Positions 33,148 through 43,030 are shown, counted from the stretch's first letter. The stretch is 64,000 nt of DNA from an uncultured Muribaculaceae bacterium (GCA_910585285.1 CAJUDL010000001.1:67292-131291), one strand, 5' to 3'. Translations and numbers: made by a program. Notes: generated from the letters alone by a model not told the origin.

Positions 33148-35502
33148 TCAGAATGGATATCCGATGGAGAAATGGAAAGAATGGTCGCGGTGCCAGTCAG
33201 GATGAATCAAGGGCCAAGGCTCTTGTCCCATTGCCGGGTTATGCGCTTTCATACCCATATCGAATCGGAGTAAGAAATAATTGAAGTCAAGACGCAGACC
33301 GATGCCATAGGCTGCGGCTATCTCTTTATAAAACGAATTAAACTTGAACATTCCTCCGGGCTGGTTGGGATAATTATGGATTGTCCATATATTTCCAGCA
33401 TCAGCGAAGACGGCTCCTTCAAGAATCCAGAACAGTTTCGCCCGGTATTCCACGCTCAGATCAATGCGAATGTCGCCGCATTGGTTTATAAAGTCGCTTA
33501 CGGAATTAGTTCCCGGGAAACGTCCCGGACCGAGCGTGCGTACGTCCCATCCTCTCACTCCGTTTGCTCCTCCTCCATAGAAACGTTTCTCGAATGGCAG
33601 CACTGCCGAATTGCCATAAGGCACACCCACGCCCAGTCCGAAACGGCACGCCAGTGAATTGCGCGTATCGAAAATATGAAGGTAGGAGAAATCTCCGTCT
33701 ATCTTTGCATATTGTGAATAGTGGATTCCAAACACTTTATAGGGTTGGGAATGGAAATCGGAACGATGGTTGAAGATGCTGCTCAACGCAAAAAGGAAGT
33801 TGCCTGCCACTTCTGCATTTACACGTACTGTGTAGATGTCGCTCTGAAGTGAACGCGACCATGGGGTCTGTTGCCGTTTGTTGGTATGGTAGAAGCTATA
33901 GCCAAGTCGCATTATGAAGTGATCCTCATAACTATAACGCAGAAGAGGATTGTCGGGCGCTATTTCGTCAAGAAAGTCGTTGGTGCTTTCCGGGAGATAC
34001 ACATAATTGATGTCAATCGGCGTGAAGGTATGCCTGTTGCGGTTGAACCGTTCCGACCATTTATAGCTCCAGCCTGCAGTGGAGATAATGCGGGTATATT
34101 CCGGTCGCTCCTGATAGTTCATGGAAACATTGAATTCGGTAGTAGCCTTGATGCGCCGTTTGAAACTTTCTCTGAGGAGGGGAGCCTTGAATTTAGGGAA
34201 ATTGATACCCACTTCCGCGCCGAGTTCAAGATAGCGGTCGTGAATCAGTCCGCTGAGATTTCCACTCAGCGATTCATATGCGCCACGTAGCTTGGCAGTG
34301 AGTGTTTCTGATCCTTTAGCCAGATTGCGGTGTGAATAACTCAATCCGGCAGCCACCCCTAAATCGCCTTCGGAGTTTGTGCCCTCCAGTTCGGCAGAAA
34401 AACTCTGGCTCTTTCCGGGAGTCAGGAGAATATAGGCGTCAAGCATCCCCAGCTCACCAAGTGAGCCGACCGGATTGAACCGAATGTTTATGAATTTTAG
34501 TATAGTGAGCCTTCCGAGAGCAGAATATGTATTGTTGACATCGCGAAGACTGTATTTTTTTCCTTGTCTAATGAAACAGTTGTCATAAAGCACACTGGGT
34601 CGGAGATAACGCTTTGCTCCGTATAAGATGGTTATGTCCTTATAGTTTACGGTGTCAACAGCATGATAATGGCGATAATCTTCCGTCACACCGGGATCAT
34701 AATCCATTATATAATATATATTCTTTACGATATATTCTTTGTGGGTATCGATCAGATAATTAGGCGAATCGGAGGGATAGGCTGGCTTTACGGTCATGGT
34801 GAGATCCACGTCGTAAGATCCTTCCGTGGTGTCGGCATTGAAGGTGATAAACTCTTTCCCGAATGCATAATAGCCATGATTGCGGAGACGAGTGGTTAGA
34901 AGATCCCGTTGAGTTTCAAGCAAAGAGATATCGAGCGGATCCCCGGGACGCACAGTGAAGTGGCTGGAATCCTGCATAATGAGCTGGCGCAGAGTGTCAT
35001 TCGGAAATGCATAATCCACTGTGCGTATCATGTGAGGTTTACCTGCGGTCAGAGCATACTCAACCTTCATTTTGCGTTTTTTGCGGTTGGCAACAGTATC
35101 AATGGATACCGAGGCATCAAGGAATCCTGCATTCACCATCGCCTTGCGTAATTGCTCGGCATCGGATAGTGAGGTTGTTGAATCGAAAATCACGGGAGCT
35201 TCACCGAGTTTGCGAATCCATCGGTTCCACCATTTTGTTGAGTCTTTGCCGCTCATATTGTATATTCCGAGACGGAATTTAGTAGACCACAGCATCTTGT
35301 GATTGGGTTGCATGCGCACATATGTCATAAGCTGCTGCTCATTGAGGCGTCCTGTTGAATCGTTAAGGTGTATTTTTACGTCGTCAAGAAGAAATTTCCC
35401 CTCCGGCACATGACGAGCCGACGAACATCCCGATAGCAATGCTACTGTCAGCAATATTGCCGACATTATCATATGCGTATATTTAAAGGGAATTCTATTC
35501 AC
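33148..35502 (-). CDS. tamL: TamL-type lipoprotein of the BamA/TamA Omp85 family
   Basis: 784 aa. N-terminal lipoprotein signal with lipobox LLSGC (Cys26), then POTRA-like regions (about 35-330: FLLDDVKIHLND, DAEQLRKAMVNAGFLDASVSI) and a C-terminal 16-strand-type barrel with the family motif RFYGGGANGVRGWDVRTLGPG near residue 650. Bacteroidota have a lipidated TamA homologue, TamL, working with TamB in outer-membrane protein or lipid homeostasis (family knowledge); no tamB is seen in this window. It overlaps no neighbour, and HAD follows at 2 bp. The AmpG-like gene upstream is 39 bp away. Confidence 0.9.
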   Translation of the reverse strand: MNRIPFKYTHMIMSAILLTVALLSGCSSARHVPEGKFLLDDVKIHLNDSTGRLNEQQLMTYVRMQPNHKMLWSTKFRLGIYNMSGKDSTKWWNRWIRKLGEAPVIFDSTTSLSDAEQLRKAMVNAGFLDASVSIDTVANRKKRKMKVEYALTAGKPHMIRTVDYAFPNDTLRQLIMQDSSHFTVRPGDPLDISLLETQRDLLTTRLRNHGYYAFGKEFITFNADTTEGSYDVDLTMTVKPAYPSDSPNYLIDTHKEYIVKNIYYIMDYDPGVTEDYRHYHAVDTVNYKDITILYGAKRYLRPSVLYDNCFIRQGKKYSLRDVNNTYSALGRLTILKFINIRFNPVGSLGELGMLDAYILLTPGKSQSFSAELEGTNSEGDLGVAAGLSYSHRNLAKGSETLTAKLRGAYESLSGNLSGLIHDRYLELGAEVGINFPKFKAPLLRESFKRRIKATTEFNVSMNYQERPEYTRIISTAGWSYKWSERFNRNRHTFTPIDINYVYLPESTNDFLDEIAPDNPLLRYSYEDHFIMRLGYSFYHTNKRQQTPWSRSLQSDIYTVRVNAEVAGNFLFALSSIFNHRSDFHSQPYKVFGIHYSQYAKIDGDFSYLHIFDTRNSLACRFGLGVGVPYGNSAVLPFEKRFYGGGANGVRGWDVRTLGPGRFPGTNSVSDFINQCGDIRIDLSVEYRAKLFWILEGAVFADAGNIWTIHNYPNQPGGMFKFNSFYKEIAAAYGIGLRLDFNYFLLRFDMGMKAHNPAMGQEPWPLIHPDWHRDHSFHFSIGYPF

Positions 35503-35541
35503 AATGCAAAATTAGTCAATCTTAATAAATCTAAACAGTTT

Positions 35542-36873
35542 CTAATTCTTTTTCCCAAATTCAGGATCTATTTTCACACCGAGACACACCGCAAATGTAG
35601 CAGCGCAGCAAAGCATCACCCACCAGAAGAAATTGACATATCCCTGAGGTCCGTCAGCTCCGAATATGTGATACTGAGCGAAGGTGTCGTGAAGCCACCC
35701 CGCTGCCATCCCCGGCAGCATCATCCCCAAAGCCATGAAAGCGGTGCAGAACGCATAATGGGATGTTTTGCTTTCACCACGGCTGAAGTATATCAGATAA
35801 AGCATGAATGCCGTGAATCCAAAGCCATAGCCAAACTGCTCGATGAATATGGCAGTGCAGATAAGGATAAAATTATCGGGTTGCCACATAGCCAATCCGC
35901 AGTAGAAAACACACGGCAGAGTAAGGGCGAGAGCCATCGGCCAAAGCCATTTTTTTAATCCTCCGCGAGAAATTGCAATTCCCCCAAGTATTCCTCCCGC
36001 AAGCAACGCCACCACTCCAACCGTGCCGTTTACAAAACCGACTTCGGATGTGGTCAGAGCAAGTCCCCCGGCTTCGCGAGGAGACACAAGGAAAGGCTGC
36101 ACCAGTTTCAGACACATTGCCTCCGGCAATCTGTATAGCAACATAAAGAGAAGGGCGGAAACGATGTGTGGTTTCTCAAAAAACGTTACGAAAGTTCTTC
36201 CGAAATCCCGTAATATTGTTTTGGGCGTTACTCCTGGCATAGGTTTGTCGCCTTCCGGTCTCGGCATGAAGCGGGTATGGTATAGTCCTATAAGTAGAAA
36301 TATGAGCCCGAGAAGAAGGAACACGCGTGACCATGCCGCAGATACCGATTCGCAATGCAATTCCAGATAACCTGCGAGCATTACGAGTCCACCCTGTCCG
36401 ATCACGGAGGCAATACGGTAGAATGTGGATCTCACCCCTACGAAAGCCGCCTGATCATGAGCCGGCAGCTCAATCATGTAATAGCCATCCGCCGCAATGT
36501 CGTGGGTTGCTGAAAAAAATGCAGTTAGCCAGAAGAAAATGAGAGTGGAAGAGAAAAAGAATGATGTTGGCAGCAACAGTCCGATGGCAGCAAGTGAGAA
36601 TGCCATAAGAAACTGCATCGCAATAGTCCAGGCGCGTTTGGTCTTTATAAGATCAATGAAAGGACTCCAGAAGGGTTTTATTACCCATGGAAGATACAGC
36701 CAACCGGTAAAGAAAGCCATTTCTGCCAGTCCGATTCCCATATTGTGGTACATCAGCACGGTCAACGTGTTGACTGCAAAATAGGGGAGACCTTCGGCAA
36801 TATATGTTGTGGGGATCCAGAGCCATGGTGAAGATTTCCCGGTGGGAGGTGTATATGTCGCTGTTTCAGTCAT
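35542..36873 (-). CDS. AmpG-like MFS permease (muropeptide/peptidoglycan-fragment importer family)
   Basis: 443 aa with about 12 hydrophobic segments. The opening SPWLWIPTTYIAEGLPYFAVNTL and the ATHDIAADGYYMIEL segment resemble the AmpG/PAT group of major facilitator proteins, which take up anhydro-muropeptides from the periplasm in proteobacteria. Substrate in Bacteroidales is less clear. It starts 1 bp after the DUF4922 stop (TGATATG), so the two are translationally linked, which places permease, DUF4922, GT2 and the golvesin/amidase-like protein in one unit. Confidence 0.8.
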   Translation of the reverse strand: MTETATYTPPTGKSSPWLWIPTTYIAEGLPYFAVNTLTVLMYHNMGIGLAEMAFFTGWLYLPWVIKPFWSPFIDLIKTKRAWTIAMQFLMAFSLAAIGLLLPTSFFFSSTLIFFWLTAFFSATHDIAADGYYMIELPAHDQAAFVGVRSTFYRIASVIGQGGLVMLAGYLELHCESVSAAWSRVFLLLGLIFLLIGLYHTRFMPRPEGDKPMPGVTPKTILRDFGRTFVTFFEKPHIVSALLFMLLYRLPEAMCLKLVQPFLVSPREAGGLALTTSEVGFVNGTVGVVALLAGGILGGIAISRGGLKKWLWPMALALTLPCVFYCGLAMWQPDNFILICTAIFIEQFGYGFGFTAFMLYLIYFSRGESKTSHYAFCTAFMALGMMLPGMAAGWLHDTFAQYHIFGADGPQGYVNFFWWVMLCCAATFAVCLGVKIDPEFGKKN

Positions 36874-36874
36874 A

Positions 36875-37837
36875 TCAGTCTAATAAATTTTCCGGTGGTC
36901 TGAAGTTTGCTTTTATTTCCTCAGGTAGCGGTTCGGCAAAAGCCGTTTCGGCATAAATGCGGGATATGATTTCAGGTGAGAGTCGCCGGAAATCCTCTTC
37001 ACGGGGCACAATTATAAGACCTGCCATGTCGACGGCTCCCGGGCTGATCATGTATCTTTCTCCCTCAGGAAGGAAATATAGCGATGGCCGGTGAGCACGT
37101 CGGGGCACTATTACTATCCGCAGGAATCCGGAATCGGAAATCCAGAAGAAAGCGTTTATAAGTCCTGTGTCTTTTTCTCCCGTCGTGCTGTCAATTCCGA
37201 ATGCTGTCAAAGCGCGTGAGAGATTGAACATTCCCGGCAAGCCCGGTTTTATGATTGCGCTCATAAAGTTGAACGGAAGATCCAACCCATACTCCTCACT
37301 GCTCATCCAACCCCCTCTTTTTTCAGGATGATGCTTCTCCACGAGATCAACGATGGGAAGTTCGGATTTGAGCATTGCCTGACAATGGAGATGGTCCGGT
37401 GCGGAAGCTCCGGCACGGGCACCATTATAGAAAAATATCAAGGATGGAGCATTCTCTGCCATTATCGCCATATCAACCGGAATTTCTGCTTGCGGAATAT
37501 GCTTGGTAGATGCAATTGTGAAATGCACCGGTAAAATAGGGAAGGGGTTGATGAGAAGTTCCCACTCTTCCGTAGGCCATGTTCCAGACATCTGCTCTTC
37601 TGGACGGTTTGCCTTGCATAGGAAGCAGCTGCGTTTGGATATGGATTCCTTATCGACAGCCGCACCTGTAGAACGGATACGTGCCGGATTCAATTGAGCC
37701 GCAACCGGGAAATCGCCTAACGGCATCGGCTTGCGCTCGATCTCCCGTAGGCGATCGAAATTTACTTTCGCCTCTTGCCACGTTTGCAACTGAGCTTCGA
37801 TAAGGTCATTGATATGGTCGATAGATAATGTCTGCAT
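36875..37837 (-). CDS. DUF4922 protein, nucleotidyl phosphorylase/transferase-like (HIT/GalT superfamily)
   Basis: 320 aa, cytosolic. A Cys pair (CFLCKANRP) is followed by INPFPILPVHFTIAS and the histidine triad-like motif PDHLHCQA, as in GalT, Ap4A phosphorylase and GDP-L-galactose phosphorylase relatives. The N-terminal DUF4922 block is known mainly from Bacteroidota. A sugar-nucleotide phosphorylase or transferase reaction is likely from the fold, but the substrate is unknown. It starts 12 bp after the GT2 stop and ends 1 bp before the AmpG-like start, inside a conserved-looking operon. Confidence 0.8.
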   Translation of the reverse strand: MQTLSIDHINDLIEAQLQTWQEAKVNFDRLREIERKPMPLGDFPVAAQLNPARIRSTGAAVDKESISKRSCFLCKANRPEEQMSGTWPTEEWELLINPFPILPVHFTIASTKHIPQAEIPVDMAIMAENAPSLIFFYNGARAGASAPDHLHCQAMLKSELPIVDLVEKHHPEKRGGWMSSEEYGLDLPFNFMSAIIKPGLPGMFNLSRALTAFGIDSTTGEKDTGLINAFFWISDSGFLRIVIVPRRAHRPSLYFLPEGERYMISPGAVDMAGLIIVPREEDFRRLSPEIISRIYAETAFAEPLPEEIKANFRPPENLLD

Positions 37838-37849
37838 ACCGTCTGTGAA

Positions 37850-39319
37850 TTAAAATTGAATGTCAGAGTCGTCACCATCGAAATCGTCGAAATCATCCTC
37901 ATCTTCTTCGTCCTCGTTCCATGAATCCCCTCTGTCGTGTCCCGGTCCCATCAATGCTCCTAAATCGGGGATTGGCAGTCCCGGCATAGGTCTGCTCTGC
38001 ATGTTCTGGCGCACACGTGCCATAAGTTCGATTGATCGGAGGCAATCTTTGTAATTATTATTGGCGTTAGTCTTTTCAATGGAGAGTGCGGCATCGGAAT
38101 TTCCCTCCCATCGGCGGCAAAGATACAGGGGTTCATAAATCCTGCCGATGCTATATTCTCGGCTAATTCTCAATGCCATGGCGTAATCCTCTCCGTAGCT
38201 GACGTTAGGAAACAGGAAGCGTCGTGCCACCGGAGTAAAGAATGCGCGTGGCGCGCCGAATCCGTTTATGCGCAATGCATTGTTCGGACCATTAGTGTCT
38301 GTCCACTCATCATGGCTTATAAGTCCAGGCGGAATGGGATTTCCATCGAAATCAACCATCATATAGCTTCCGATAACCATGCCGAAATTGCCGGCACGGA
38401 ACCGGTTGACGATTGTTTTCAAAACATCTGGAGAATTATATAGATCATCAGAGTCGAGTTGCACGGCAAAACGTCCGCAATGTTCGGAAAGCAGGGCGCG
38501 GTTCCAACATCCTCCGATTCCCAGGTTCTCTTCCCCACCTATCTTAATGAGTACAAAACGAGGATCTTTTACGCCCTCAAGGAGTTCGCGTGTTCCATCT
38601 GTCGACTCATTATCCACAACGATAACGTTGAATGGGAAATCGCATTCCTGACTCAATGCTGAATTGACAGCGTCCATCACAGTGCGTACGCGGTTCCTTA
38701 CCGGTATCACCACAGATGCCTCTACGGGGAATTCCTCTGCATCATAATCAACGGTGGTCGATTCCGGTATCACAAGTCCGTCGATCTGTCTAAGATGATC
38801 TGTAAGGGCTTTTTCCATCTGGAGTTGGTATTCCCGGTTGCGAGGATCTACATAGTCATGCTGCTTTTCACCGCTTTTACGATAATCCACGCGGGTTGCG
38901 GTGTAAAGATATTCGGGAATCATCGCCATCATCTTGCCGATTGTGATGCGCAGGCGCAATGCATACCATCCGCCATCGAGCATTTCCGATTCCTCACTTG
39001 TGAAATCTTCTGTGGCAGAGAGCACATCAGCTGCATTTAGCAGCACGAGAGGTCCGAAGTCGAAATCATCACGCACTGATCCAGGCTGGTAATCATTGAC
39101 GGGGTGAAGCATCAGGCTCCCGTCTTCATTACGTTCACGGAAATAGGAATACGTAAGCGTTGAATCTATTTCCGATGCTATTTCCGTGTAACGGTGTATG
39201 CAGTGAGGATCGAGTTCTATCTCTCTGTCGTCGAGTTGTACGAGCACATATTGCTCCAGTGGAGCGTGAAAGATCGCTTCGCGGAGATCATTGACGTTGG
39301 TGAATCTTATGATGGTCAT
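37850..39319 (-). CDS. Family 2 glycosyltransferase with acidic tail
   Basis: 489 aa, no membrane helix seen, so cytosolic. Residues about 1-195 form an N-terminal extension of unknown type; the GT-A fold starts at VEASVVIPVRNR (about residue 205) with VVDNESTDGTRELL, the metal-binding region QLDSDD and acceptor region GYGED-like SYGEDYAMALR. The last 25 residues are almost only Asp/Glu/Gly. The donor and acceptor are unknown. It sits between the golvesin/amidase-like gene and DUF4922, suggesting one pathway that glycosylates a surface component or carrier lipid. A heptad array separates it from the gene before it. Confidence 0.87.
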   Translation of the reverse strand: MTIIRFTNVNDLREAIFHAPLEQYVLVQLDDREIELDPHCIHRYTEIASEIDSTLTYSYFRERNEDGSLMLHPVNDYQPGSVRDDFDFGPLVLLNAADVLSATEDFTSEESEMLDGGWYALRLRITIGKMMAMIPEYLYTATRVDYRKSGEKQHDYVDPRNREYQLQMEKALTDHLRQIDGLVIPESTTVDYDAEEFPVEASVVIPVRNRVRTVMDAVNSALSQECDFPFNVIVVDNESTDGTRELLEGVKDPRFVLIKIGGEENLGIGGCWNRALLSEHCGRFAVQLDSDDLYNSPDVLKTIVNRFRAGNFGMVIGSYMMVDFDGNPIPPGLISHDEWTDTNGPNNALRINGFGAPRAFFTPVARRFLFPNVSYGEDYAMALRISREYSIGRIYEPLYLCRRWEGNSDAALSIEKTNANNNYKDCLRSIELMARVRQNMQSRPMPGLPIPDLGALMGPGHDRGDSWNEDEEDEDDFDDFDGDDSDIQF

Positions 39320-39329
39320 AACTTATAGA

Positions 39330-39377
39330 GGTAAAAGGTTAAAGGGGAGAGGTAAGAGGTTAAAGGGGGAGGTTAGT
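39330..39377. repeat. Heptad array at the stop codon of the golvesin-domain gene
   Basis: GGTAAAA, GGTTAAA, GGGGAGA, GGTAAGA, GGTTAAA in perfect 7-bp phase (39330-39364), then GGGGGA and GGTTAGT. The complement of TTA at 39373-39375 is the stop codon of the upstream minus-strand gene. The array lies 10 bp before the GT2 start. Confidence 0.87.
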
Positions 39378-42300
39378 GTTTCTTGAGGAAGTCGGCGATG
39401 ATGCGGTCTCGGTCGTAACTTTCAGTGATTGTTTCCAATGGAATGGAAAGGATCATGTTGTGGCTGCGTCCTCGGTCAATGACATATCCCGCGGGTTGGT
39501 CGGTATCGGTAAATGTGAATATCTCTTCTGCTTTCGCACCTGGAGCAGGAGCAAGAGCATCGGGATTCTGAACAATGTAGCATTTATCGTTAAGGGTGTT
39601 TGAATATCGTATTGTTCTGCCATCGGAAGCTCGTAACTGCCCGGAGCGTGTTTTGACCGGGCATCCTTCCGGAGTCTCTGCAGGAACAACTCCAATTACG
39701 ACTTCGCCAAACTGACGATCACCTTCACCATATCTGTAGCTGAATATGTCGGAAACCACATTCTCGCCGCTGATAAGCAGATTGCCTCCGTGGTCGGAAA
39801 AAATCTGCAATTCTCTCTCAAGTTCAGGAGTGAATGTCTTGAAATTCACACCGCTTTTGCCATTACCGACGATGCCTGCTTTCTGTTTGCCGAGAATAAG
39901 GTCTATGTTCTTGTAATTAGATAGTTTTACATCTCCTGATTCTACAGCTCCGACACTCGCGGATACAAATCCATAGCCGGCATTTGCAATGGATTCACCG
40001 TGAATGTAGGGATAGTCGAAAGTATTCCCGGCAATTATCTGCGTGGTGTAGTTTGTTGCGCTTCTTCCGAACGATTCACCGGAATTACGGTTGAATTCCA
40101 TCTGGTCTCCGGTAAACGCTATGTCTCTTATGTAGGGCACTCCAAAATCATTTTCTGCATCAAATCCGGCTCGATTGCCGTCTTTGAAATTCGAAGGTCC
40201 ACTGATTCTGGTGAATCCGTTGATAATCAGCACAGGCTTTGTAGCTCCGGGAGATTCGCGTAGCGCGAGGGTCTCAGAGGGGAAAGACTGACCTCCTCTG
40301 TTAAGTGCTATTATGCGGAAACTGTGGATCTCATTGTCGGCAACTTTCAGGTCATAGTGAGTTTTGGATGTTTCGCCAATTTTGTGAAATCCAAGTTCTC
40401 CCTGGTTGCGTGCGAGAATCACGTATTTGTCAGGCATCGCTGTTTCCTCAAGGGGATCGGGAGTGGGCTGCCAACTGAGCCTGTAAAGATTTTTCTTTTC
40501 GCGGGTAATTGCAAAATTCTTTACGGGTAAGGGCTGGATCACAAGCTCTCTGTCCTTACGTTCCGCAAGGAATCGTGCCATGCCCTTGTAGATTGCCCTC
40601 CCCACAGTGAATTTAAATGTCGGGTCAAGACCATACATCATATCTGCGAAATTCTGATGGCTCATCAGTTCAATGAGTGTTGTCGGCACTTCCGGCACTC
40701 TCGCTTCCACATATGATTTATCCCACATTGAGCGGCGTGTCCATGATGGTTCATACTGGCGTCGGATGTCGTTGGAAATCTGTCGCATCACCAGATCAGT
40801 GAGCATACGGGAATTGATGCGGGGGGTTCCGTCGCGATAGGAATCACCATTTTGAGAGAAATAGATTCCAAGTGTTCCCACGAAAGAATCATCAGCCCTT
40901 TTGCCTGCATCGCTGTGGAGAGCGAATGCCATGTCGACAGGTATGTTTAGACCCTCACGGTTGGGAAGCACCCTCGACCCTCCGGCAAGATAATTTACCC
41001 AAAGTCCTCGCGATGTATAGTCATCCTTGTAATCGTCGGAGCCGTGATAAGGCGCGTACACTGGTTCGGGAAATCCAGCCCACTGGAGCCAATAGCGTGC
41101 TCCTTCAAGGAAACGAGGCATCCCTGAGGTGCGGAATGTCGGTGCCCGTCTCGGAGTGAGGGGTGTCATCGGCTCTGCGGGAACGGAAGTATCGGCAGGT
41201 TTGGCGTCAGGGGTTTCATCTGTTTCATCGCCCTCATTCTCATTTTTGCCCTCGGTTTCCTCATCCTCTTCATCTTCCACTTCTTCCTCCTCATTTTCGG
41301 CAACTTCCTCTTCGCCTTCCGGCTCAGCACGGTTAGAAAGATTTGAAGAAGGCTCTTCGGGGGTGGAGGGATCGTAATAGATGTCGGAGCGACGGTCGGA
41401 GCGGGCTATGTTGCCCATGCCTCCGCCGATTTTCACTGCGTCAGCGGTGATGACCATCCCTTCTCCTTTCTCGGAGAGGTTTGTTAGGGTTACTACCGGC
41501 TCTGTATCACTGTAACCTTTGGTAAGAGGAAATGTTCCGAGATAGATCCAGGTGCCTCCTCCCATGGTCTGGTTCACTCGGAATTCTTTGCTTCCACCGG
41601 AATAATTGACTGTATAATGGGCATCTTCCGAAGAATTTGGGAAAGATTTGTAGCTAACATATACCGCATATTCTCCATCTTCCGGAATGTCGGCATACCA
41701 AGCTGCAACCGATGGCTTGCCACCTGTTACGGTTGATGTTTGTCTGTATGTGCCGTTTTCAAAGGGATTTTCGGTGTCTCGGAAATCGGGGAGGTCATAG
41801 ATGAAACCTTCAAGATCACCTGTGACCCATTGTTTTGACCCTGTCATTTCCTTGTAATATGGTTGTGAGTATATCTGACCACCCTCATACGTGTCGTTGT
41901 CGACAATCACCTCGTTACGGTTTATGTCGCGTTCTCGTGGCAACATCACATATGCTCCTGCATTTTCAAGCATTGGCACGACATAGGGAAGGATATAGCT
42001 CATGGTGTAGGTGTCTTCCACCGACTGGAAGAGGAACGGGCGTTGCCATGTCCATGCCCCGGATCCCGGTTTGAAGTATCTTCCATGTGAATGCCAGAGT
42101 GCCACGATATCATTCTCCATTCCTTTGTCGGTTTTCCCATATGGATGTGCTTCCACAACAAAAGGGGGATTCTTGCGGAATTTCTCAGGGAGTTTGTCGA
42201 CTTTGGTTATATAATATGCGAGCGACCGCGAACCCACGTTGAGATTGACGCGATAATCGGAGATGGAATCCGGCAGGGCTGCTTGCGCGTGAAAGGCGAG

Positions 42301-42738
42301 AGAGTCAATCAGTTCGCGTGTTACGGGGAGGTAAGTGAAATTCTCGTTGAGACTCACTTTCGCCACTTTTGCCATCTTATCCGGCTTCACGCTGTTTACA
42401 CGCAGTCCACCGGGATTCAGATTGGCAGGAATCCATTCGAGCAGCCGTTCGTTTACGGTGAGCGTCAGCGTGTCGTTCGACGGCTGTTCCGGTGGAGGTG
42501 TCACCGCCTTTACTGAACGCCTTGAATACTTCTTTGATCTTGTAGTCCTTTTCTTACGGGTCTTCCTTTTCTTACGGGTAGATCTCTTTTTGGAACTTTT
42601 CTTTGTCGATTTTTTTGAAGAAGTCTGGGCGGTTTTTGCCTTTGAGCGTTTTTTTGCGGCATACGATTCGGTTGCGTCAAAACCGGCCGTCGCCACTATG
42701 ATTGCGATGAGTATATATAAGAATCTGCGAAATTTCAT
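39373..42738 (-). CDS. Large exported golvesin-domain protein with amidase-like regions
   Basis: 1121 aa. Signal peptide (to about residue 27), then a very basic Lys/Arg/Ser region (about 28-78), a globular part with LWHSHGRYF, a golvesin C-terminal-like beta domain (about 345-440: AAWYADIPEDGEYAVYVSY), an acidic Glu/Asp linker (about 475-515), a region with ALHSDAG and EVPTTLIELMSHQNFADM that resembles the zinc-ligand spacing of N-acetylmuramoyl-L-alanine amidase 3, a fibronectin-III-like domain (about 740-830) and a C-terminal alpha/beta part. Similar proteins are annotated as xanthan lyase or golvesin-domain proteins. Cell-wall or exopolysaccharide cleavage is plausible; not proven. It is the first gene of the operon leading to GT2, DUF4922 and AmpG-like permease. 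Confidence 0.75.
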   Translation of the reverse strand: MKFRRFLYILIAIIVATAGFDATESYAAKKRSKAKTAQTSSKKSTKKSSKKRSTRKKRKTRKKRTTRSKKYSRRSVKAVTPPPEQPSNDTLTLTVNERLLEWIPANLNPGGLRVNSVKPDKMAKVAKVSLNENFTYLPVTRELIDSLAFHAQAALPDSISDYRVNLNVGSRSLAYYITKVDKLPEKFRKNPPFVVEAHPYGKTDKGMENDIVALWHSHGRYFKPGSGAWTWQRPFLFQSVEDTYTMSYILPYVVPMLENAGAYVMLPRERDINRNEVIVDNDTYEGGQIYSQPYYKEMTGSKQWVTGDLEGFIYDLPDFRDTENPFENGTYRQTSTVTGGKPSVAAWYADIPEDGEYAVYVSYKSFPNSSEDAHYTVNYSGGSKEFRVNQTMGGGTWIYLGTFPLTKGYSDTEPVVTLTNLSEKGEGMVITADAVKIGGGMGNIARSDRRSDIYYDPSTPEEPSSNLSNRAEPEGEEEVAENEEEEVEDEEDEETEGKNENEGDETDETPDAKPADTSVPAEPMTPLTPRRAPTFRTSGMPRFLEGARYWLQWAGFPEPVYAPYHGSDDYKDDYTSRGLWVNYLAGGSRVLPNREGLNIPVDMAFALHSDAGKRADDSFVGTLGIYFSQNGDSYRDGTPRINSRMLTDLVMRQISNDIRRQYEPSWTRRSMWDKSYVEARVPEVPTTLIELMSHQNFADMMYGLDPTFKFTVGRAIYKGMARFLAERKDRELVIQPLPVKNFAITREKKNLYRLSWQPTPDPLEETAMPDKYVILARNQGELGFHKIGETSKTHYDLKVADNEIHSFRIIALNRGGQSFPSETLALRESPGATKPVLIINGFTRISGPSNFKDGNRAGFDAENDFGVPYIRDIAFTGDQMEFNRNSGESFGRSATNYTTQIIAGNTFDYPYIHGESIANAGYGFVSASVGAVESGDVKLSNYKNIDLILGKQKAGIVGNGKSGVNFKTFTPELERELQIFSDHGGNLLISGENVVSDIFSYRYGEGDRQFGEVVIGVVPAETPEGCPVKTRSGQLRASDGRTIRYSNTLNDKCYIVQNPDALAPAPGAKAEEIFTFTDTDQPAGYVIDRGRSHNMILSIPLETITESYDRDRIIADFLKKH

Positions 42739-42753
42739 TTATTATAGGTTTTA

Positions 42754-42917
42754 TTTGAGAGGGTGTTGCATAACTCGATTAATTGCGTCTCAAATTAATC
42801 GCGTCTCAAATTGTAGGGATGCACCATGGTGCATCCTCCAACAATCAGATAACCAGAGGTCCGTCATCGGATGCTCCGGGGAGCATCCCTACATTTGAGA
42901 ATAATGCAACACTCTCC
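42754..42917. repeat. About 160-bp inverted-repeat element with two internal hairpins (MITE-like)
   Basis: Outer arms GAGGGTGTTGCATAA (42759 on) and TTATGCAACACTCTC-like (to 42916) are inverted. Inside, GTAGGGATGC-ACCATGGT-GCATCC and its inverted relative GGATGC-TCCGGGGA-GCATCCCTAC each form a hairpin. A 16-bp tandem duplicate (TTAATTGCGTCTCAAA, TTAATCGCGTCTCAAA) lies at 42779-42810. It fills the gap between the golvesin-domain gene and the RHS promoter. No open reading frame is inside. Confidence 0.8.
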
Positions 42918-42999
42918 TGACTACAAAATTAATCAAAAATCGGCTGCAATGCAAGTGACAGCCATCTCTTATCATCATTTTGACTTTTATTGTAAAAAT

Positions 43000-43030
43000 T
43001 TTGCAATTAGATTGAAAATGATTAATTTTG
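43000..43030 (+). promoter_or_regulatory. Bacteroidetes promoter of the RHS toxin gene
   Basis: TTTG (43000-43003), 19-bp spacer, TAATTTTG (43023-43030). It predicts initiation near 43037 and so excludes the upstream ATG at 43028 as start, leaving ATG 43097 with its signal peptide. Confidence 0.82.

Noticed and set aside
42754..42917. Insertion sequence at the left edge of the RHS island
   Set aside because: No transposase reading inside; about 160 bp of inverted repeats only, so it is called a MITE-like repeat.
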